Under the pieces are notes generated by a model, which ran no database searches, had not been told where the DNA came from, and saw only the letters and a list, made by a program, of their open reading frames with translations. The position numbers were made by a program, and so were the translations under genes. Below, piece by piece: positions 22,288 through 34,575 of a stretch of DNA of 64,000 nt. Position 1 is the first letter of the stretch; the number at the start of each line of letters is the position of its first letter. The DNA is from Rhizophagus clarus (lineage: Eukaryota; Glomeromycota; Glomeromycetes; Glomerales; Glomeraceae): contig BLAL01000012.1 in assembly GCA_015698045.1 (NCBI GenBank), forward strand, positions 2,108,001 to 2,172,000, read 5' to 3'.

Positions 22288-23298
22288 CAACCCACACTAC
22301 TAACCTGGATAGGTTAGTCATTTGAATAATAGCATGATAATGGTATATAATGTCATAATATATGGTTAATACCAGAGTCCTTTCTTTTTTGGAATGTTCT
22401 ATAAAAACCGTCAGGAGACTTTAATCAAAGTTTTTTACATCATCTTTCCAGGTAGATTTTTTCAGTCGTAGACTGCTTGCAGGTATATTTAACATTTTTT
22501 ATCCCTAATAAATTCTAATACTCGTGTTATTATTATATATGGTTAAAGAGAACTGCTAGTATGTAGTGCATTGATTGCAATTATTCATTAACAGATATAA
22601 ATGAGAAAGTTATCAATCCAATTCTAAATTATTCTTCAGCAAGAATTTATTGAACATTGTTTTCGTTTATGTGTTCACATGAAAAATACTAATTTATGTA
22701 TATAACGTTGCTAAAAATAAAAAAGACGTACTCTTATTGTAAATGGGGTTGAATAGACTAGGGATCAGAACTGGTTAAAGCGGTTAACCAGTTAATTTAA
22801 CCGGTTAAATATGAAGATAGCTATATATTTATAATTTTTAATTGAGATGAAGTTACAGATCAGCCAATCAGATTTTCTGTAACGAATAATTATATCTCCT
22901 CTTTTTTTTCTGTCTGGACACCAGTCCAATCACCAGTTCAGACTCGTCCAAAATTGCGCAGATATTATCCTTTAACCCAATACACTAAGTATAAATTGAC
23001 CTCGCCCTAAAAATTTATAGGTGCAGTAAATGAAAAATTCAATCATATGATTTTTACTCAGAACTTTATTGGAAAAAGTGTGACAGGCTTGAATTACATA
23101 GTAGAAATGGTCTTTACGATTTGGATATTAAGCATTAATGTCATGTAAAAAATCTTTATTATTTACACTTGCAGATTACGCAAATATAGTAAATTTGTCC
23201 TATGCTATGTATATTTCATAATTATTATTATTTGTTCACGCGAATAATACTAATAACAAATCAAACTTAAATCGAAAGGACATGTCATACATAACATA
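22288..23298. other. AT-rich intergenic sequence
   Basis: No gene. A small palindromic cluster lies at about 22775-22810 (CTGGTTAAAGCGGTTAACCAG and TTAACCGGTTAA). Confidence 0.3.
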
Positions 23299-23299
23299 G

Positions 23300-24525
23300 A
23301 AACCAAATCAATGCAGTTTCTTTTTTTTCTTTTTTTTTAAATTCTTTTTCTTCTTTATAACAGTGACGGGTATGTCAAAGGTTAGTTTGCCTGGTGAATC
23401 TAAAAAAGAAGAAATTAATTATATAAAATATTAAATATAAATTAAGACAAAAAGAGAATGAGTAAAAATCTTGACATACCATCATTAGCGATTTCAAGTT
23501 CGGCAACAGTTCCATCAGACTCATAATCTCACATTACCTGGTGAGTCTGAGATACCTTTGACGCCTCATTCAAATAATCTCCAAGAGGCCACAAAACACC
23601 AGTCATTGAGTCGTCCCATTCGAACATACAGCTGTAACAATCCAGAAAAAGAAGCCCAGCATCAAGTTCCCGATAATGATAATATGATCAAAACCATACT
23701 TCTTAATAAATTCGATATAACATATACAAGAAGAAGGATCTCTACGTTCGATATCATAGTTAAGATAATTTGCAACATGTTTACGATCTTTTTTATTTGC
23801 GATTATTTCAACAATCATGAGTGCTTCTTGAGATTCATCCTGCTTTTCACTTTTTGGCACTTAGGTCCAGTGTTGGCAAGTGACATGCCATCACTGCTTA
23901 GGTCATTATCTTCAGAACTGTTTCTTGCGCAGATTGAAAGTTTGGGACCACAAAATGATACGACATTTTTGGCTCTTCTTTCGTCCATGCATTGCCAGCC
24001 AAGGTACTAATTCGATGCAGTTGCCCCAACGGAAGTTGCAACGAACGATTTGGGTAATACACTCTTGTAATATCGGAAAGGCACTCACCCTCGTATTTGC
24101 TATTTGGCAATTGTTCTCTTCCACCATACTCTTTGTTATCATTTCTGTTTTTATCCTGCTTCGAACTGATACCCCATACATAAATTTGATCCCTTTTTCC
24201 GCTGATATCATTATATTTACTGTTGTTGGGCAACCCAACACATTTGGTTCCATCATTATAATCTTTCTACTAGGATAATTAACATTATGAAAGAATTTAT
24301 TTTTGGTTTTGAAGCTCTATTCCCTTGATAAACTCCATTCTCATTATGTATATCGTCCAAAGTAATGCTATCCCATACAGTCACCATTGGAATTGGCTGA
24401 CAGTGAGGTAATTCCACTATCTTTTCCATGATACCAAACGGTATATATATCTGACTCATAAATTCCCTATTAATTCGGAATAGTGCAAAGAATAATAAAA
24501 TACCTGAAGGGTTCGATGAAGCCAT
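23300..24525 (-). pseudogene. Multi-exon host-like gene broken by frameshifts
   Basis: Minus-strand coding stretches follow one another in changing frames: SNPSGILLFFALFRINREF to about 24270; LPNNSKYNDISGKRDQIYVW to about 23925; RNSSEDNDLSSDGMSLANTG; SEKQDESQEALMIVEIIAN with YGFDHIIII (about 23690-23855); ELDAGLLFLDCYSCMFEW with GDYLNEASKVSQTHQ. After a stop near 23529 comes YESDGTVAELEIAND up to an 80-bp GT-AG intron (23400-23479), which splices in phase into SPGKLTFDIPVTVIKKKK. Short homopolymers mark several frame breaks. No known domain is recognised. The plus-strand ORFs over the same interval are shadows. Confidence 0.5.
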
Positions 24526-25193
24526 TTATAAGCTGTCTCGCCCATTTTTCTTTCTCTATGTTTATTAACTAAGACAAAGCTTCGTCACCTTTGTATGGAC
24601 TAGGACTAAGAAAAAATAGTAACTTTTTAAGTACAAAAAGTGGCGAGACGAACCTACTGTACATTTGGATGTATTATTACTGATCAGGGTTATAAGTTAA
24701 CCAATGATCATAATGGTACAATATAAATAACATGTCGATCTTACTCTAACACGTAATACCATAAAGTTTGATTGTTATTTTTATCACATGAGACGTTATT
24801 CTGGATCAATGATTTCAAACAAATTTTGCTTTCCACAACCTATTGCATCTTTGCCTTGATAATATGAGTCCTTTTGTATGATTTTTGAAATCCTAAATAA
24901 AAAAATTATTTATTAACTTGTTGCTTTCTTGCAAATGCACAACACAACCAAAAGTAAATTCATTTTAACTGTATAAATATCTTGTCCAGAAGTTTCCTCT
25001 CCAGCATTTTTTTTTTTTAATACTTTTTCATAATACTTATTTAGAGGGATGTCTAAATCAGATCTACCCTTCACCTCACATGACTTTGGCTGGAATTATG
25101 GGATTTGGCCAGAATTAAGAAATTAACTATATAATGAATAAGGGGTGACAAATAGGATTTTGAACACAGAAAAAAATCTCTGTTTCCAGAATA
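24526..25193. other. AT-rich intergenic sequence
   Basis: No gene seen. It ends at the TA target of the MITE that follows. Confidence 0.3.
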
Positions 25194-25852
25194 CAGTCAG
25201 ACCTCTATGTACTGATACAGTTGTTTTGAAGAAATATAGGTTATCAATAAATTATAATGCAGATCAAAAATCCAATTCTTGTCAGCATTATGCAAATTCA
25301 GGTAGTTAAAAAAATCTAATTTCTCAAAGTTACTCTTTAATATTAAATTCTATTTGATTTTTCAAATACCAATTTTAAAAATATTATGTGATTTACATGG
25401 AATTTTTATATTAACTCAGGCCAAGTTTATAGTACTAATCTGAATTAATATTAGTGTAACTTAAAATATCAGTACATCTTACTATATATTAATAATAAAG
25501 GGACAAAGAAAAGTATCAGTACATATTACATTATAAAACTACATATAATATCAGTATAATAAAGATGGATTATAAAAAATTTATCAGTATATGCAAATAT
25601 CAGTACATATAATATCAGTACATAGAGGTTTGACTGTACTTATGAAAAATGGGAAAGTGAAAGGATGTGATTATTTAAGATTATATATGTAAGGGTAAAA
25701 AATTTTATAATGATACTGAAAAAGATTTTAAATTAAAGCAGAGTCATGTAATTATATTAAAACATTTGTTACTAGCATCATGTCTCTTTATTCTTTATTT
25801 TTACTAAGTATTTTGAGAATGAATTTTTTTAGTCAATAAAATCCTATTTGTC
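25147..25852. repeat. 15-bp inverted repeat framing the Tc1/mariner MITE
   Basis: GACAAATAGGATTTT at 25147-25161 is repeated in inverse at 25838-25852, so a second, older inverted-repeat element may enclose the MITE. The right arm stops 5 bp before the left end of the Maverick-like element. Confidence 0.45.
25194..25636. mobile_element. Tc1/mariner-type MITE, copy 1
   Basis: TIR CAGTCAGACCTCTATGTACT at the left, matched by CAGTCAAACCTCTATGTACT read inward from the right. The element is flanked by TA on both sides (25192-25193 and 25637-25638). The interior is AT-rich, with many ATCAGTACAT units. A related copy lies at 45374-45864. There is no transposase. Confidence 0.8.
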
Positions 25853-25857
25853 ATTTT

Positions 25858-26994
25858 AGTAGGGCAAATCTGGGGGTTCTGGGACAAAATTACCATATAG
25901 CTATAAAAGGAGTAAGCCCCTCCTAGCTTAATTCCTGATATAGAAATTTAAGTAATCTATTTTAGGAACCAAACCCATATTTGCCCAGCAAGAAACATAT
26001 CGAAAACTAATATAGAATTCAGACTTAAAATCAAGCTGGGCTCAAATCCTGTTAACATACCCATCTTGCCTAAATTTCTTGTTTACAAGCAAAAAAAGAA
26101 AACCATCATTGTTAACGAGCTGGCCTGATTTTAAATCCAAATAAGATAACAAAAAAGTATGCCATTCAGCTTGCCACCAAAAAGTCAGAGGAGCATCAAG
26201 GACTAAAGTGTCTGAGCATGCGCATCTGACGGTCCTTCAAGCTAATTAAGCATACCAGATTTAATGTTATCCTAGAATGAATTCTAAAACTGATTAATAC
26301 CTGTAAACAAAACGAGATAAGTCTAACCTCAAAGAGGTTAGATTTATTGAGTACGTATAGCAAATTCTTGATAAAAAAAAGAATTGAGCATATTCTAGTA
26401 TATCAAAATTTTATTAATATATTAGAAATAATTCTAAAACCGATTTATTTACATAAACATAAGGACAAAAAGTCTAACCTCTAAGTCTAACTCAGAAGTC
26501 TAACCCACTTCTGGGAGAAAATTTCCGTATAACAAAATCATGATAAAAAAAGTATTGAGCATAAACTAGTATAACAATAAATTAATGATAGGTTAGAAAC
26601 CATTCTAAAGCCGATCTATTTACATAAACATAAGGACAAAAAGTCTAACCTCAAAGACTAACTTAGAAGTCTAACCTAAAAGACTAACCTATAAGGCTAC
26701 CATCAAAGTGAAAAAAATAAAACTAACCTCTAAGTCTAACCTAAAAGACTAACCTATAAGGCCACCTTCGAGAGAAAAAATAAGTCTAACCTCTAAGTCT
26801 AACCTAAAAGACTAACCTATAAGGCTACCTTCGAGGAGAAAAAAATAAGACTAACCTATAAGTCTAATCTTCATTCTCAATCGAGGATCTCCAGCAATCA
26901 TGGGACAAGAAAGGGACTAACCACTTTGCTATTTTGATTAAACATCAGGGCTTTGTCCCGAAGAATATTCACATGACGAATCTGATAAAAGCTC
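25858..26994 (+). repeat. Left terminal inverted repeat of the Maverick-like element
   Basis: About 1137 bp, matching the right TIR in inverse up to AATCTGATAAAAGCTC. It contains an internal array (about 26320-26880) of TCTAACCT, AGACTAACCTATAAGG and similar units, alternating with TTCTAAAACCGAT and ACATAAACATAAGGAC blocks. The two arms are highly similar, with scattered single-base differences. Confidence 0.9.
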
Positions 26995-27182
26995 CTCTCT
27001 CGTTTAAGAACTTCGAGGTGGATAACTTTAAACCTATTTCGAATCCCACAGATTGTTAAATCAATGAAGATTTATAAATTCGAAATTATAAAAGTAATTA
27101 AACATTAAGGGACATATGATCAAATATTTTAAATTGAGAAAAAGTTTTCACATATATTAGAGGTTAGACTTAACATAATATC

Positions 27183-30100
27183 ATGGCAAGAAGTGATAAA
27201 AAAAATCGTGAATGTATCTGTTGTAGAAAGGCTTTCTCTACACCACAAAAGCTTCGTCAGCATTATACAAGTACAAAAAACCAATGCAGTTTACCTTCTA
27301 TAAATAATCAACCAACCGAACCTCGATCACCAAGTTTTATCCCAGCTCTAGTAGTTCATACCAGAGGAAGGGATTGAAGAAAGGAAAAAACACAAACAGT
27401 TATTCCAAAGCCTACTCCAAAACCAGATGGTAAATACATTGATAAGTATGCAAGAAAACCTGGAGAACATATGAAAACATGGAGTGCAAGATTACACAGA
27501 AGATGGGTTGAAATAGCAGGTGAAAAATGTGATTTACCACAAAATTTAAAAGAATGTCAACGACTATATCAAGATATATTACAGGCAGATGATGAGGCTT
27601 TAGAATTACAACCTACTACACAAGATGAAGACCAAGTAGGAGAAGCTGGACCCGGCCCAACAACTCAAGCTAATGCTTTAGCACCTCCAGTTAGAGAAGA
27701 GCTCACCAGTATAGATAAAATCAATCAACAAGTAGATGATTACGAACTTTTAAAAGAGTTAGGCATGATAGAAGAAACAGAAATAGAAAAAAGTTTGGGA
27801 AATTGGAAAGGCTTAAAAGAAGTGGGTAAAGTAGAAGATCATACTCCAGAAGGTGATTTACATTTTGAGGAGGAGGAGGATGGAGATCCAAGTAGACCTT
27901 ATAGAAATCTTAGCGCATTAAGCAAATGAGAAGCTATAGTACCCAAAAGGTCAAACCCATCATATGCATTCAATAACATATTATTAGGAAGCAAATATAA
28001 TGAAATTCCATATATGCCAAAATTAATAGCATCAGCAAGACAAGAAATAACAAGAGTGCTTCAAACAGAGCTTAGAAGAAAGGAGCAAATAAAGTCAGCA
28101 TTAGTTGTAAAATGTATATATTATAAGATAGAAAATGATGGAGAAGAACGTAAGAAACGATTTATCAAAATTGCTGAAAAACATCACAGAGGAGGCATGC
28201 GAAGTATTCTCTCAGAGAACTATATAGATGAACATATATCACTTTCAGGAAGTGAAATAGATAAGAAAATAGAAGAATACTTAGAAAAGGGATCTAACTG
28301 GAATTTAGTACGAATTGATATAGTAAAAATAGAGGCATATACATTACGTCATGCACATGAAGGATCATATATTTTAACACCAAAGAGGTTATCCAATACA
28401 AAGTGTACTATTAATCCAGATAATCAAGGACTCATCGATCCAGAAACAAATAAACCTTCTGAAAAATGTCTCCAAGGGGCTTTAGGATGTTATTTTGCTC
28501 ATCAAGATGGGCATACAGATCATCTAGAACGAATCTTCTGAGCTAAGAAGCTTAAGCCATACTTAGATACTATCAAACTAGATGGTATTCCAATGCCTAC
28601 CCCAATCTGTCCACGTATATTCGATAAGATTGAGGAGATGAATCCAGATATCTCCATCAATGTCTGGGAATAGAATGAAGAATCAGCCACTCCAAAAGGT
28701 GTAATAGCTAGTAAAAACTTTAAAAGGCAACATAAAATTCAGTTATTAGCTCTTACAGATATTATTAAATCTGAGGAGACAGGTAAGTACCGGCAAAAGA
28801 ATCATTTTCTCTGGATAAAAAATCCTAGCAGATTAATATATGGGGATACGGCGCATAAAGAAAAGAAGTATCTATGTGACGGATGCTTTAATAGTTGGAC
28901 CTCTAAAAAAGCTCTAGAATATCATTTAGAAGGATGTCCAGAAATACATGAAAATGCTTCACAAAGAGTCAAACTACCTCAGAAAGGAGTCGATGACTTT
29001 ATGGAATTCAAGAACTATGGTAGGATGATCAATGCCCCATGTGTAATTATAGCAGATTTTGAGGCTGATAACAAGAAGTGTGATGAAGCATATGGTGGAA
29101 GTATGCGAAAACTAGCTGAACAGAAGGCTAATAGTTTCTGCTACTCGGTTCACTGGATTGATACTGGAGATGTATGGGGTCCATTCATATATCGTGGAGA
29201 AAATGCTACCCAAGAATTCGTCTAAAGGATTGATCAAGAGCTAGTTCATATTAATAAAGTCTTAGCCGTTAAAGCAGAACGAATTGAGACTGAGGAAGAC
29301 AAGAAAAGATTTGCTAAAGCTATTAGCTGTTGGATTTGCAAAGGTAAGTTTGATATAGATATAGATGAAATTGAGCAATTAGAAGATAAAATAACAGATC
29401 TTAAAGAGAAGCTAAAAAACTTTAAAAAAGAGTCAGCAGAATATAATGGCATCCAAATAACTATTGATAAGACAACTAAAGCTATTGCCAGCGAAAAAGC
29501 TAAGGCTGATAAGGTCTGGGATCACTGCCATATTACAGGTAAGTTTTGTGGAGCATCTCATAGGGATTGCAATCTTAAACTCCAAATACAGGATTGGAAA
29601 ACCCCAATCCCAGTCATATTCCATAACTTTCGTAGATATGATTCACATTTGGTCTGTGAATCTGTTGGGCGATCAGTTAATGCCCATCAAATCAGAGTCA
29701 TAGCTGAAACATTTGAGCGATATAAGTCCATGAAAGTAGGTCAGCTTAAATATATCGATAGTCAGCAATTCATGAATACAAGCCTGTCCAAACTTGCAGA
29801 AAATTTGGGTGATAACAAGCCTATAACTAAGAAGCATTTCAAGGATTTAGGCTATACTGATGAACAAATAGATTTAGTTACATGCAAGGGGGTCCAACCT
29901 TATGACTACATAGATTCGCAAGATAGATTTAAGGAAACAGAACTCCCTCCATTCCACGAATTCCATAGCATACTTGGAGGTAAAATTACACAAAAGGATT
30001 ATGAACATGCCCAAAAAATATGGAAGGAATTCGATTGTAAAAATCTAGGTGAGTATAATGATCTCTATCTTAAAATTGACGTACTTCTTCTAGCAGATGT

Positions 30101-31887
30101 TTGGACAGAATTTAGAAAAATGTCTATGGAATATTATGAACTTGATCCCAGTCATTATGTTTCAGCCCCATCACTATCCTGGGATTCTATGCTTAAAATG
30201 ACAGGAGTCAAGATCGAACTATTCACAGATATGACTATGCATGATTTTGTTGAAAAGGCCAAGCGTGGCGGTATATCAATGGCCTGTCAACGATATTTTA
30301 AGGCTAATAATCCCAAGATGGGAGAAGCCTATGACCCATCCAAATCCACATCCTGGATCTCATATATAGACGCAACAAATCTTTATGGTCATTCTATGAG
30401 TCAATATTTACCTATCGAAAATTATCAATGGGAGGCCAGTCAAGAATATTTACTTAAGAATCCAGTTATGCAGAAGAAATATCTTGAAAAGATTCTCAAT
30501 ACACGATCTGATGCTAAACGAGGGTATTTCTTAAATATTAATGCTCATTTTCCATTTAAAACCCATGACTATCTAAGTGATTTGCCTCCAGCTGTAGAAA
30601 ATATTGCAGTAGGAAAAGATTGGCTAAGTCCATAAAATACAGAGCTTGTTAATAATCTAGATGGAGGACGCTTCTCTGCAACAGAAAAATTAGTCCTACA
30701 TCTTGGCTTACGAAAAGATTATGTCATCCATTACCAAGAACTCCAGTATTATGTAAAGTTGGGAATGGTTGTAGATGAGGTTTCAGAAATCTTATCATTC
30801 GACCAGACTAACTGGCTTGAACCATATATATCTTTTAATACTGAGAAACGTAATGAGACTAAAAAAGCTGGAAATACATTCCTGAGTGACTTTTTCAAAC
30901 TTATGAATGTATCAGTATATGGTAAAACTATGGAGAATGTTCGTAAGTATCAAGATGTCAAGCTAATGGCCATGAATAATGAACAGGATAAGAAGAAGTT
31001 TATCAATAAAGTTCATAAGCCCTCATTCAAATATGCCAGAACACTTGGAAATACTTTAGTGGGGGGCACATATGGGAAAGGCTAGCGTGACACTAAACAA
31101 GCCTATCATAGTTGGAGCATCAGTTCTAGGTCTCAGCAAGCTTCATATGTACGAATTCTGGTATGGCTATATAAAAGAAAAATATAGGGATAAAGCACGG
31201 CTTGGATATATGGATACAGATTCCTTTATAATATATATCAAGACTGAAGATATATATAAAGATATGAATGAGCGTCCAGACCTTTTCAATCTCAATGGAG
31301 ACCAAACTGTTGGGAAATATAAAGATGAAACTCCAGGAAAGGTGATCACAGAATCCTATCACATTCGGGCAAAATTATACCATTATGTCTTAGCAGATAA
31401 ATCTACGCAATCTAAGCATAAGGGAGTTAGTAAAAAAGGTATGGGCGAGATGGCCACAGATTCCTATATGCCAACATTGGAAGGGTCATTGCTTGATGAT
31501 CCAATAGATAGGTCAACAATGACAGAACAAGAGGTTAGAGACTGGACTATACGCTCAGAAGCAGATCCTATGACATTAGTATATCAGGACTGTCTCTTTG
31601 GTAAGGAAGTATTCTATGCAAAGAATGTAGGTATCCGATCAAAAGATCACACATTATTCCTGGTTGAGTCTGAGAAAAAGGCCCTATGCCCCAGAAATGA
31701 TAAGTACTGGATATTATCAAATGGGATAACTCCTTTACCATATATGCATTGGCGTACCATAGCATATAAGAAAATGGTAAAAGTTGGTGTCCCTCATAAA
31801 GAGGCCGAAAAAAGAGCTATGAGTGCCAAGCTTCCAGAGAAATATCAAAATGAATGTGTATCCCATATATCTAGCATTCAGACATAA
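27183..31887 (+). pseudogene. Protein-primed-type family-B DNA polymerase, interrupted
   Basis: One frame from ATG 27183 runs about 1568 codons with in-frame stops at 27375, 27927, 28539, 28671, 29223 and 30633, and one frameshift in a G run near 31061-31067. The N-terminus has a C2H2-like finger (CICCRKAF and HYTSTKNQC). A zinc/HNH-like motif (DHCHITGKFCGASHRDCN) lies near 29520-29575. Exonuclease motifs follow: I (IIADFEAD, 29044), II (FHNFRRYDSH, 29620) and III (YLKIDVLLLAD). Polymerase motifs are A (YIDATNLYGHSM), B (MNVSVYGKTMEN) and C (YMDTDSF, 31207). The enzyme would replicate the element. The last part, 31072-31887, is open. The five substitution-type stops at 27927, 28539, 28671, 29223 and 30633 all fit C to T changes of CGA, CAG or CAA. 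This copy cannot make a normal polymerase. Confidence 0.9.
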
Positions 31888-31991
31888 TTTAGTAATGGGT
31901 TAGAAAAGTCATATTTATAAATGGTATAGTGTATATATTATTAGATTTTTTTTTTCTAGCATATTAAATATTTAGTTATAAATCACTAAAA

Positions 31992-32207
31992 ATGACAACC
32001 AGCATAGTGGGATTAGAGGATATTATAGATGAAGTAAAAAAGAATATCAAAATGGTATTTCAAAATGGGGTTAAAGCAGAAGATCGTCAAGAAGTTTATA
32101 TAATTGGACTACAATTAACATTAGATAGATTAGCACGAGAGTTAGATTTTGTGCAAAATAATTATCAAAAAAGTCTAATAGACCGAAAAGACTTGGCTAA
32201 CCTATAA
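31992..32207 (+). CDS. Small helical protein of the Maverick-like element, 71 aa
   Basis: Intact ATG-to-TAA ORF about 105 bp after the polymerase. The sequence is amphipathic (GLEDIIDEVKKNIKMVFQNG, then LQLTLDRLARELDFVQ) and predicts mostly helix, perhaps a short coiled coil. No cysteine motif or signal peptide. Its role is unknown. The sense strand and close spacing suggest it belongs to the element. Confidence 0.6.
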   Translation: MTTSIVGLEDIIDEVKKNIKMVFQNGVKAEDRQEVYIIGLQLTLDRLARELDFVQNNYQKSLIDRKDLANL

Positions 32208-32407
32208 AATTCCTTTGCATCTTTTTTTCTTCTAATATTATTACGAATGCCAGGAATACTAATAAACTCAGCTTTTCTTTTTTTTTCTAGTGGGTAAAGC
32301 TAGAGTGTTATGCATATTTTAAATTAGCATATAATATTTGTTAATTATGACACATTCAAGAGTTATATATTTACCAGAACTATAAAATCATATTTTACAT
32401 TTTCTAG

Positions 32408-33045
32408 CAATAGTTAAATCCCTCTATCCCACTTTATTTGTCTGCCGATTGTGGTACAGATGCGGTGTTTCTGTTCTATGGAAACGAGTTGAGCTAAAGA
32501 ATAGTAATATACGAAAAATTTTTATGAAAACAATAAGTGAGAAGCAGAAGAGTCTCTTGGGGACCAAACTATTTTATTATTTGAATGTAACTCATTTAGA
32601 AATCCCAAGCTACTGGCGACTTTCAGATAAAAAATTCAAACATATTACACATCTATTCCCAAATATAATTCATTTAAATTTGAATAATAGTACAGGATTC
32701 AGTGATAAAACATTAAATCGAATAGCAGAATCATACCCCAATCTGAAGTATCTCAACTTGGGAATTTATTATCATGAAAGAAAAGATGATACTGGATTAA
32801 TAACTGATAAAGGTCTATATGCAATCGCAAATTCATGCTATAAATTAGAATATCTAGATATTTCTTTCCGTATAGAGTTTTCTGAAGAATCAATTTGTAA
32901 TATTATTCATTCCTGCCTAAAACTCCAAGCACTTCATATTCACGGTTGTAGAATTACTTATAAAACTATCAGAGAAACTAGATTGTATCTTAAATTAAAA
33001 TATTTTGGTCTAAGTAGAGGTTGGAACCGATCCAATTATTCTTAG
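32408..33045 (+). CDS. F-box/LRR-like protein
   Basis: An acceptor-like TTTTCTAG precedes 32408, and the frame is then open to TAG at 33045. The first codons give the second half of an F-box (LFVCRLWYRCGVSVLWKRVE). Leucine-rich repeats of the cysteine-containing F-box type follow: FPNIIHLNLNNSTGFSDKTL, YPNLKYLNLG, CYKLEYLDISF and CLKLQALHIHGC. The upstream exon with the F-box start was not found. F-box/LRR proteins select substrates for SCF ubiquitin ligases. Fungal genomes of this kind carry very many of them, so this is probably host cargo captured by the element. Confidence 0.7.
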
Positions 33046-33079
33046 TCAAATTATTTAGACTATTTTCCGCAGATAAGAA

Positions 33080-33340
33080 ATGGAAAGTAATAAAAAAGAA
33101 GAACAATCTCAAAAGGATCAGCCAGAGACGAGCCAGCTTGACTATAATTTCTCATCCCTTATTTTCCTCATTTTGGCAGAATCAGCACAAGCTCTAATGA
33201 ATAGCCTGGATAAATTAGAAGACATGATAAATTTGATAAAATCAGATTTGAAAAAACCATTGCCGATTGATATTAATGATCCTGATCTATCATACAATAA
33301 AGCTAAGCTAGAGAAGGTTCAGACTATTATTCCAAAGTAA
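33080..33340 (+). CDS. Small acidic/helical protein, 86 aa
   Basis: Intact ORF from ATG 33080, 35 bp after the F-box/LRR gene. The first 25 residues are Glu/Gln/Lys-rich, followed by a helical Leu/Ile-rich stretch (SSLIFLILAESAQALMNSLD) and a charged tail. It is convergent with the next ORF, which ends at 33347. Function unknown. Confidence 0.5.
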   Translation: MESNKKEEQSQKDQPETSQLDYNFSSLIFLILAESAQALMNSLDKLEDMINLIKSDLKKPLPIDINDPDLSYNKAKLEKVQTIIPK

Positions 33341-33346
33341 TAATAT

Positions 33347-33640
33347 TTACTGCGCCATATACGTGACATTGTGAACTCGGTTCACATTCTCCTTCTTATA
33401 AATTTCAGGATAATCTCCCCACAATTCTTGGACAAGGAAGGGTATTTTCTTTGGCATTTTTTCGGTATTTTTTCCCAGAATATAGGCTTCAGCAATTTTT
33501 TTGGCTAATTCTAGACAGAAACTTTTACTAAAAATATATGGAATACCCAAACTTCTGGGAAAATATGGCATGCCTGGAATATTTTTTTCCAGGAATTTTT
33601 CCAAGACTATATCACTTACCTTGCCGAAGGCGTTAAAGTA
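33347..33640 (-). CDS. Small conserved-looking ORF, about 98 aa, no ATG
   Basis: The minus strand is open from about 33640 to TAA at 33347 with clear coding composition (FGKVSDIVLEKFLEKNIPGM, PYFPRSLGIPYIF, LVQELWGDYPEIYKKENV). No in-frame ATG occurs before the protein-like part. Either an upstream exon is spliced in, or the start was lost. It lies tail-to-tail with the 86-aa ORF and head-to-head with the coiled-coil ORF at 33652. No family recognised. Confidence 0.45.
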   Translation of the reverse strand, partial: YFNAFGKVSDIVLEKFLEKNIPGMPYFPRSLGIPYIFSKSFCLELAKKIAEAYILGKNTEKMPKKIPFLVQELWGDYPEIYKKENVNRVHNVTYMAQ

Positions 33641-33651
33641 TAATCAAGCAT

Positions 33652-34575
33652 ATGTCTAGCCAACCACATTTTAATGAACACTATAAGAATTTGCTTGACC
33701 AATTACCACCATCTATGAAAAAAGATGCATGGTTACGACTAACAACTCGTAAAAGTAATCCCCTATCTGAGAAACAGGCTAAAGGTATTCGTTCAGATAT
33801 TGAGGAATTACTTACTAAAGAAGTTGAAAGATACTTTAATAAAAAAAATCGCCAAAAGCTTAAGATTGAAGCAAATACCACTTCTGATGGTTCTAGTACA
33901 TTATCAAGGCTAGATGGATTTGAGAAACAGTTAGAAGAGCGTGAACTTTGTGTACAGCAACAAGAGAATAATATTAAGAAAACTATTGAGACTCAAGTTT
34001 CTGAGGAACGCAACCGTCTAAAAGATGAATATGATACTCTTTTAGCTCGAAAAGTGAGAGAATATAATAACTGTATGGTAGATATGAAGCAGAAATTATA
34101 TTCATTTAGGTATCAGCTAGAAGAGCAATATAAATCCAGTAAGGCTGACTTGGAGAAACAATACCAATCTCGTATTTCTGTCTTGGATAAAGCTAATATT
34201 GAAAAAGATAGAGAGATTGGCAAGTTATCTGCATTACTATCATGATCTAAGAATGAAATAAAGGATCTTAAATATGTCCTTTCTTCGGTTAAAGATATTA
34301 TCAAGACATTAAATGATATTATCTATTCTAAAGATCAAACAATTATTATTTATAATGATGGAATCCGTTCTATTAATCCTGGCTGTATTGATAGTGCTAT
34401 AGAGCCAATTAGTTTTTATGAAAAAGATGCCAAAGTCTTGTGGAATAGATGGCGTGCTAATGCACCAGATAATCCAGATATTCGAAAAAAATATTCATTT
34501 CGTTCCTCTATTCGTATAAAACTTTCTGGCCATCTTATTCAAGAACTTCAAAAGGTTATATCATGCCAAAAATAG
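33652..34575 (+). CDS. Coiled-coil protein of the Maverick-like element, 307 codons, one internal TGA
   Basis: From ATG 33652 (MSSQPHFNEHYKNLLDQLP) the frame runs to TAG at 34573-34575. It is interrupted only by a TGA at 34243-34245, which a C to T change of CGA would explain. Residues about 85-220 form a long Glu/Lys/Gln-rich coiled coil. The C-terminal 110 residues look globular (VLWNRWRANAPDNPDIRKKY, FRSSIRIKLSGHLIQELQ). The 3' end overlaps the end of the Gag-Pro zinc-finger tail on the other strand by 15 bp (34561-34575). It could be structural, but no known domain is recognised. Confidence 0.65.

Noticed and set aside
23558-24278. Overlapping plus-strand ORFs of 130-150 codons
   Set aside because: The minus strand carries better coding signal with introns in phase; the plus-strand ORFs are its shadows.
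26320-26880. TAACCT-rich units in the TIRs as telomeric repeats
   Set aside because: The units are longer, irregular TCTAACCT/GACTAACC blocks and not TTAGGG/CCCTAA arrays.
27183-31887. Stop codon reassignment or readthrough as an explanation for the many in-frame stops
   Set aside because: All three stop codons occur, a frameshift is also present, and neighbouring genes end normally at the same codons, so ordinary inactivation is simpler.
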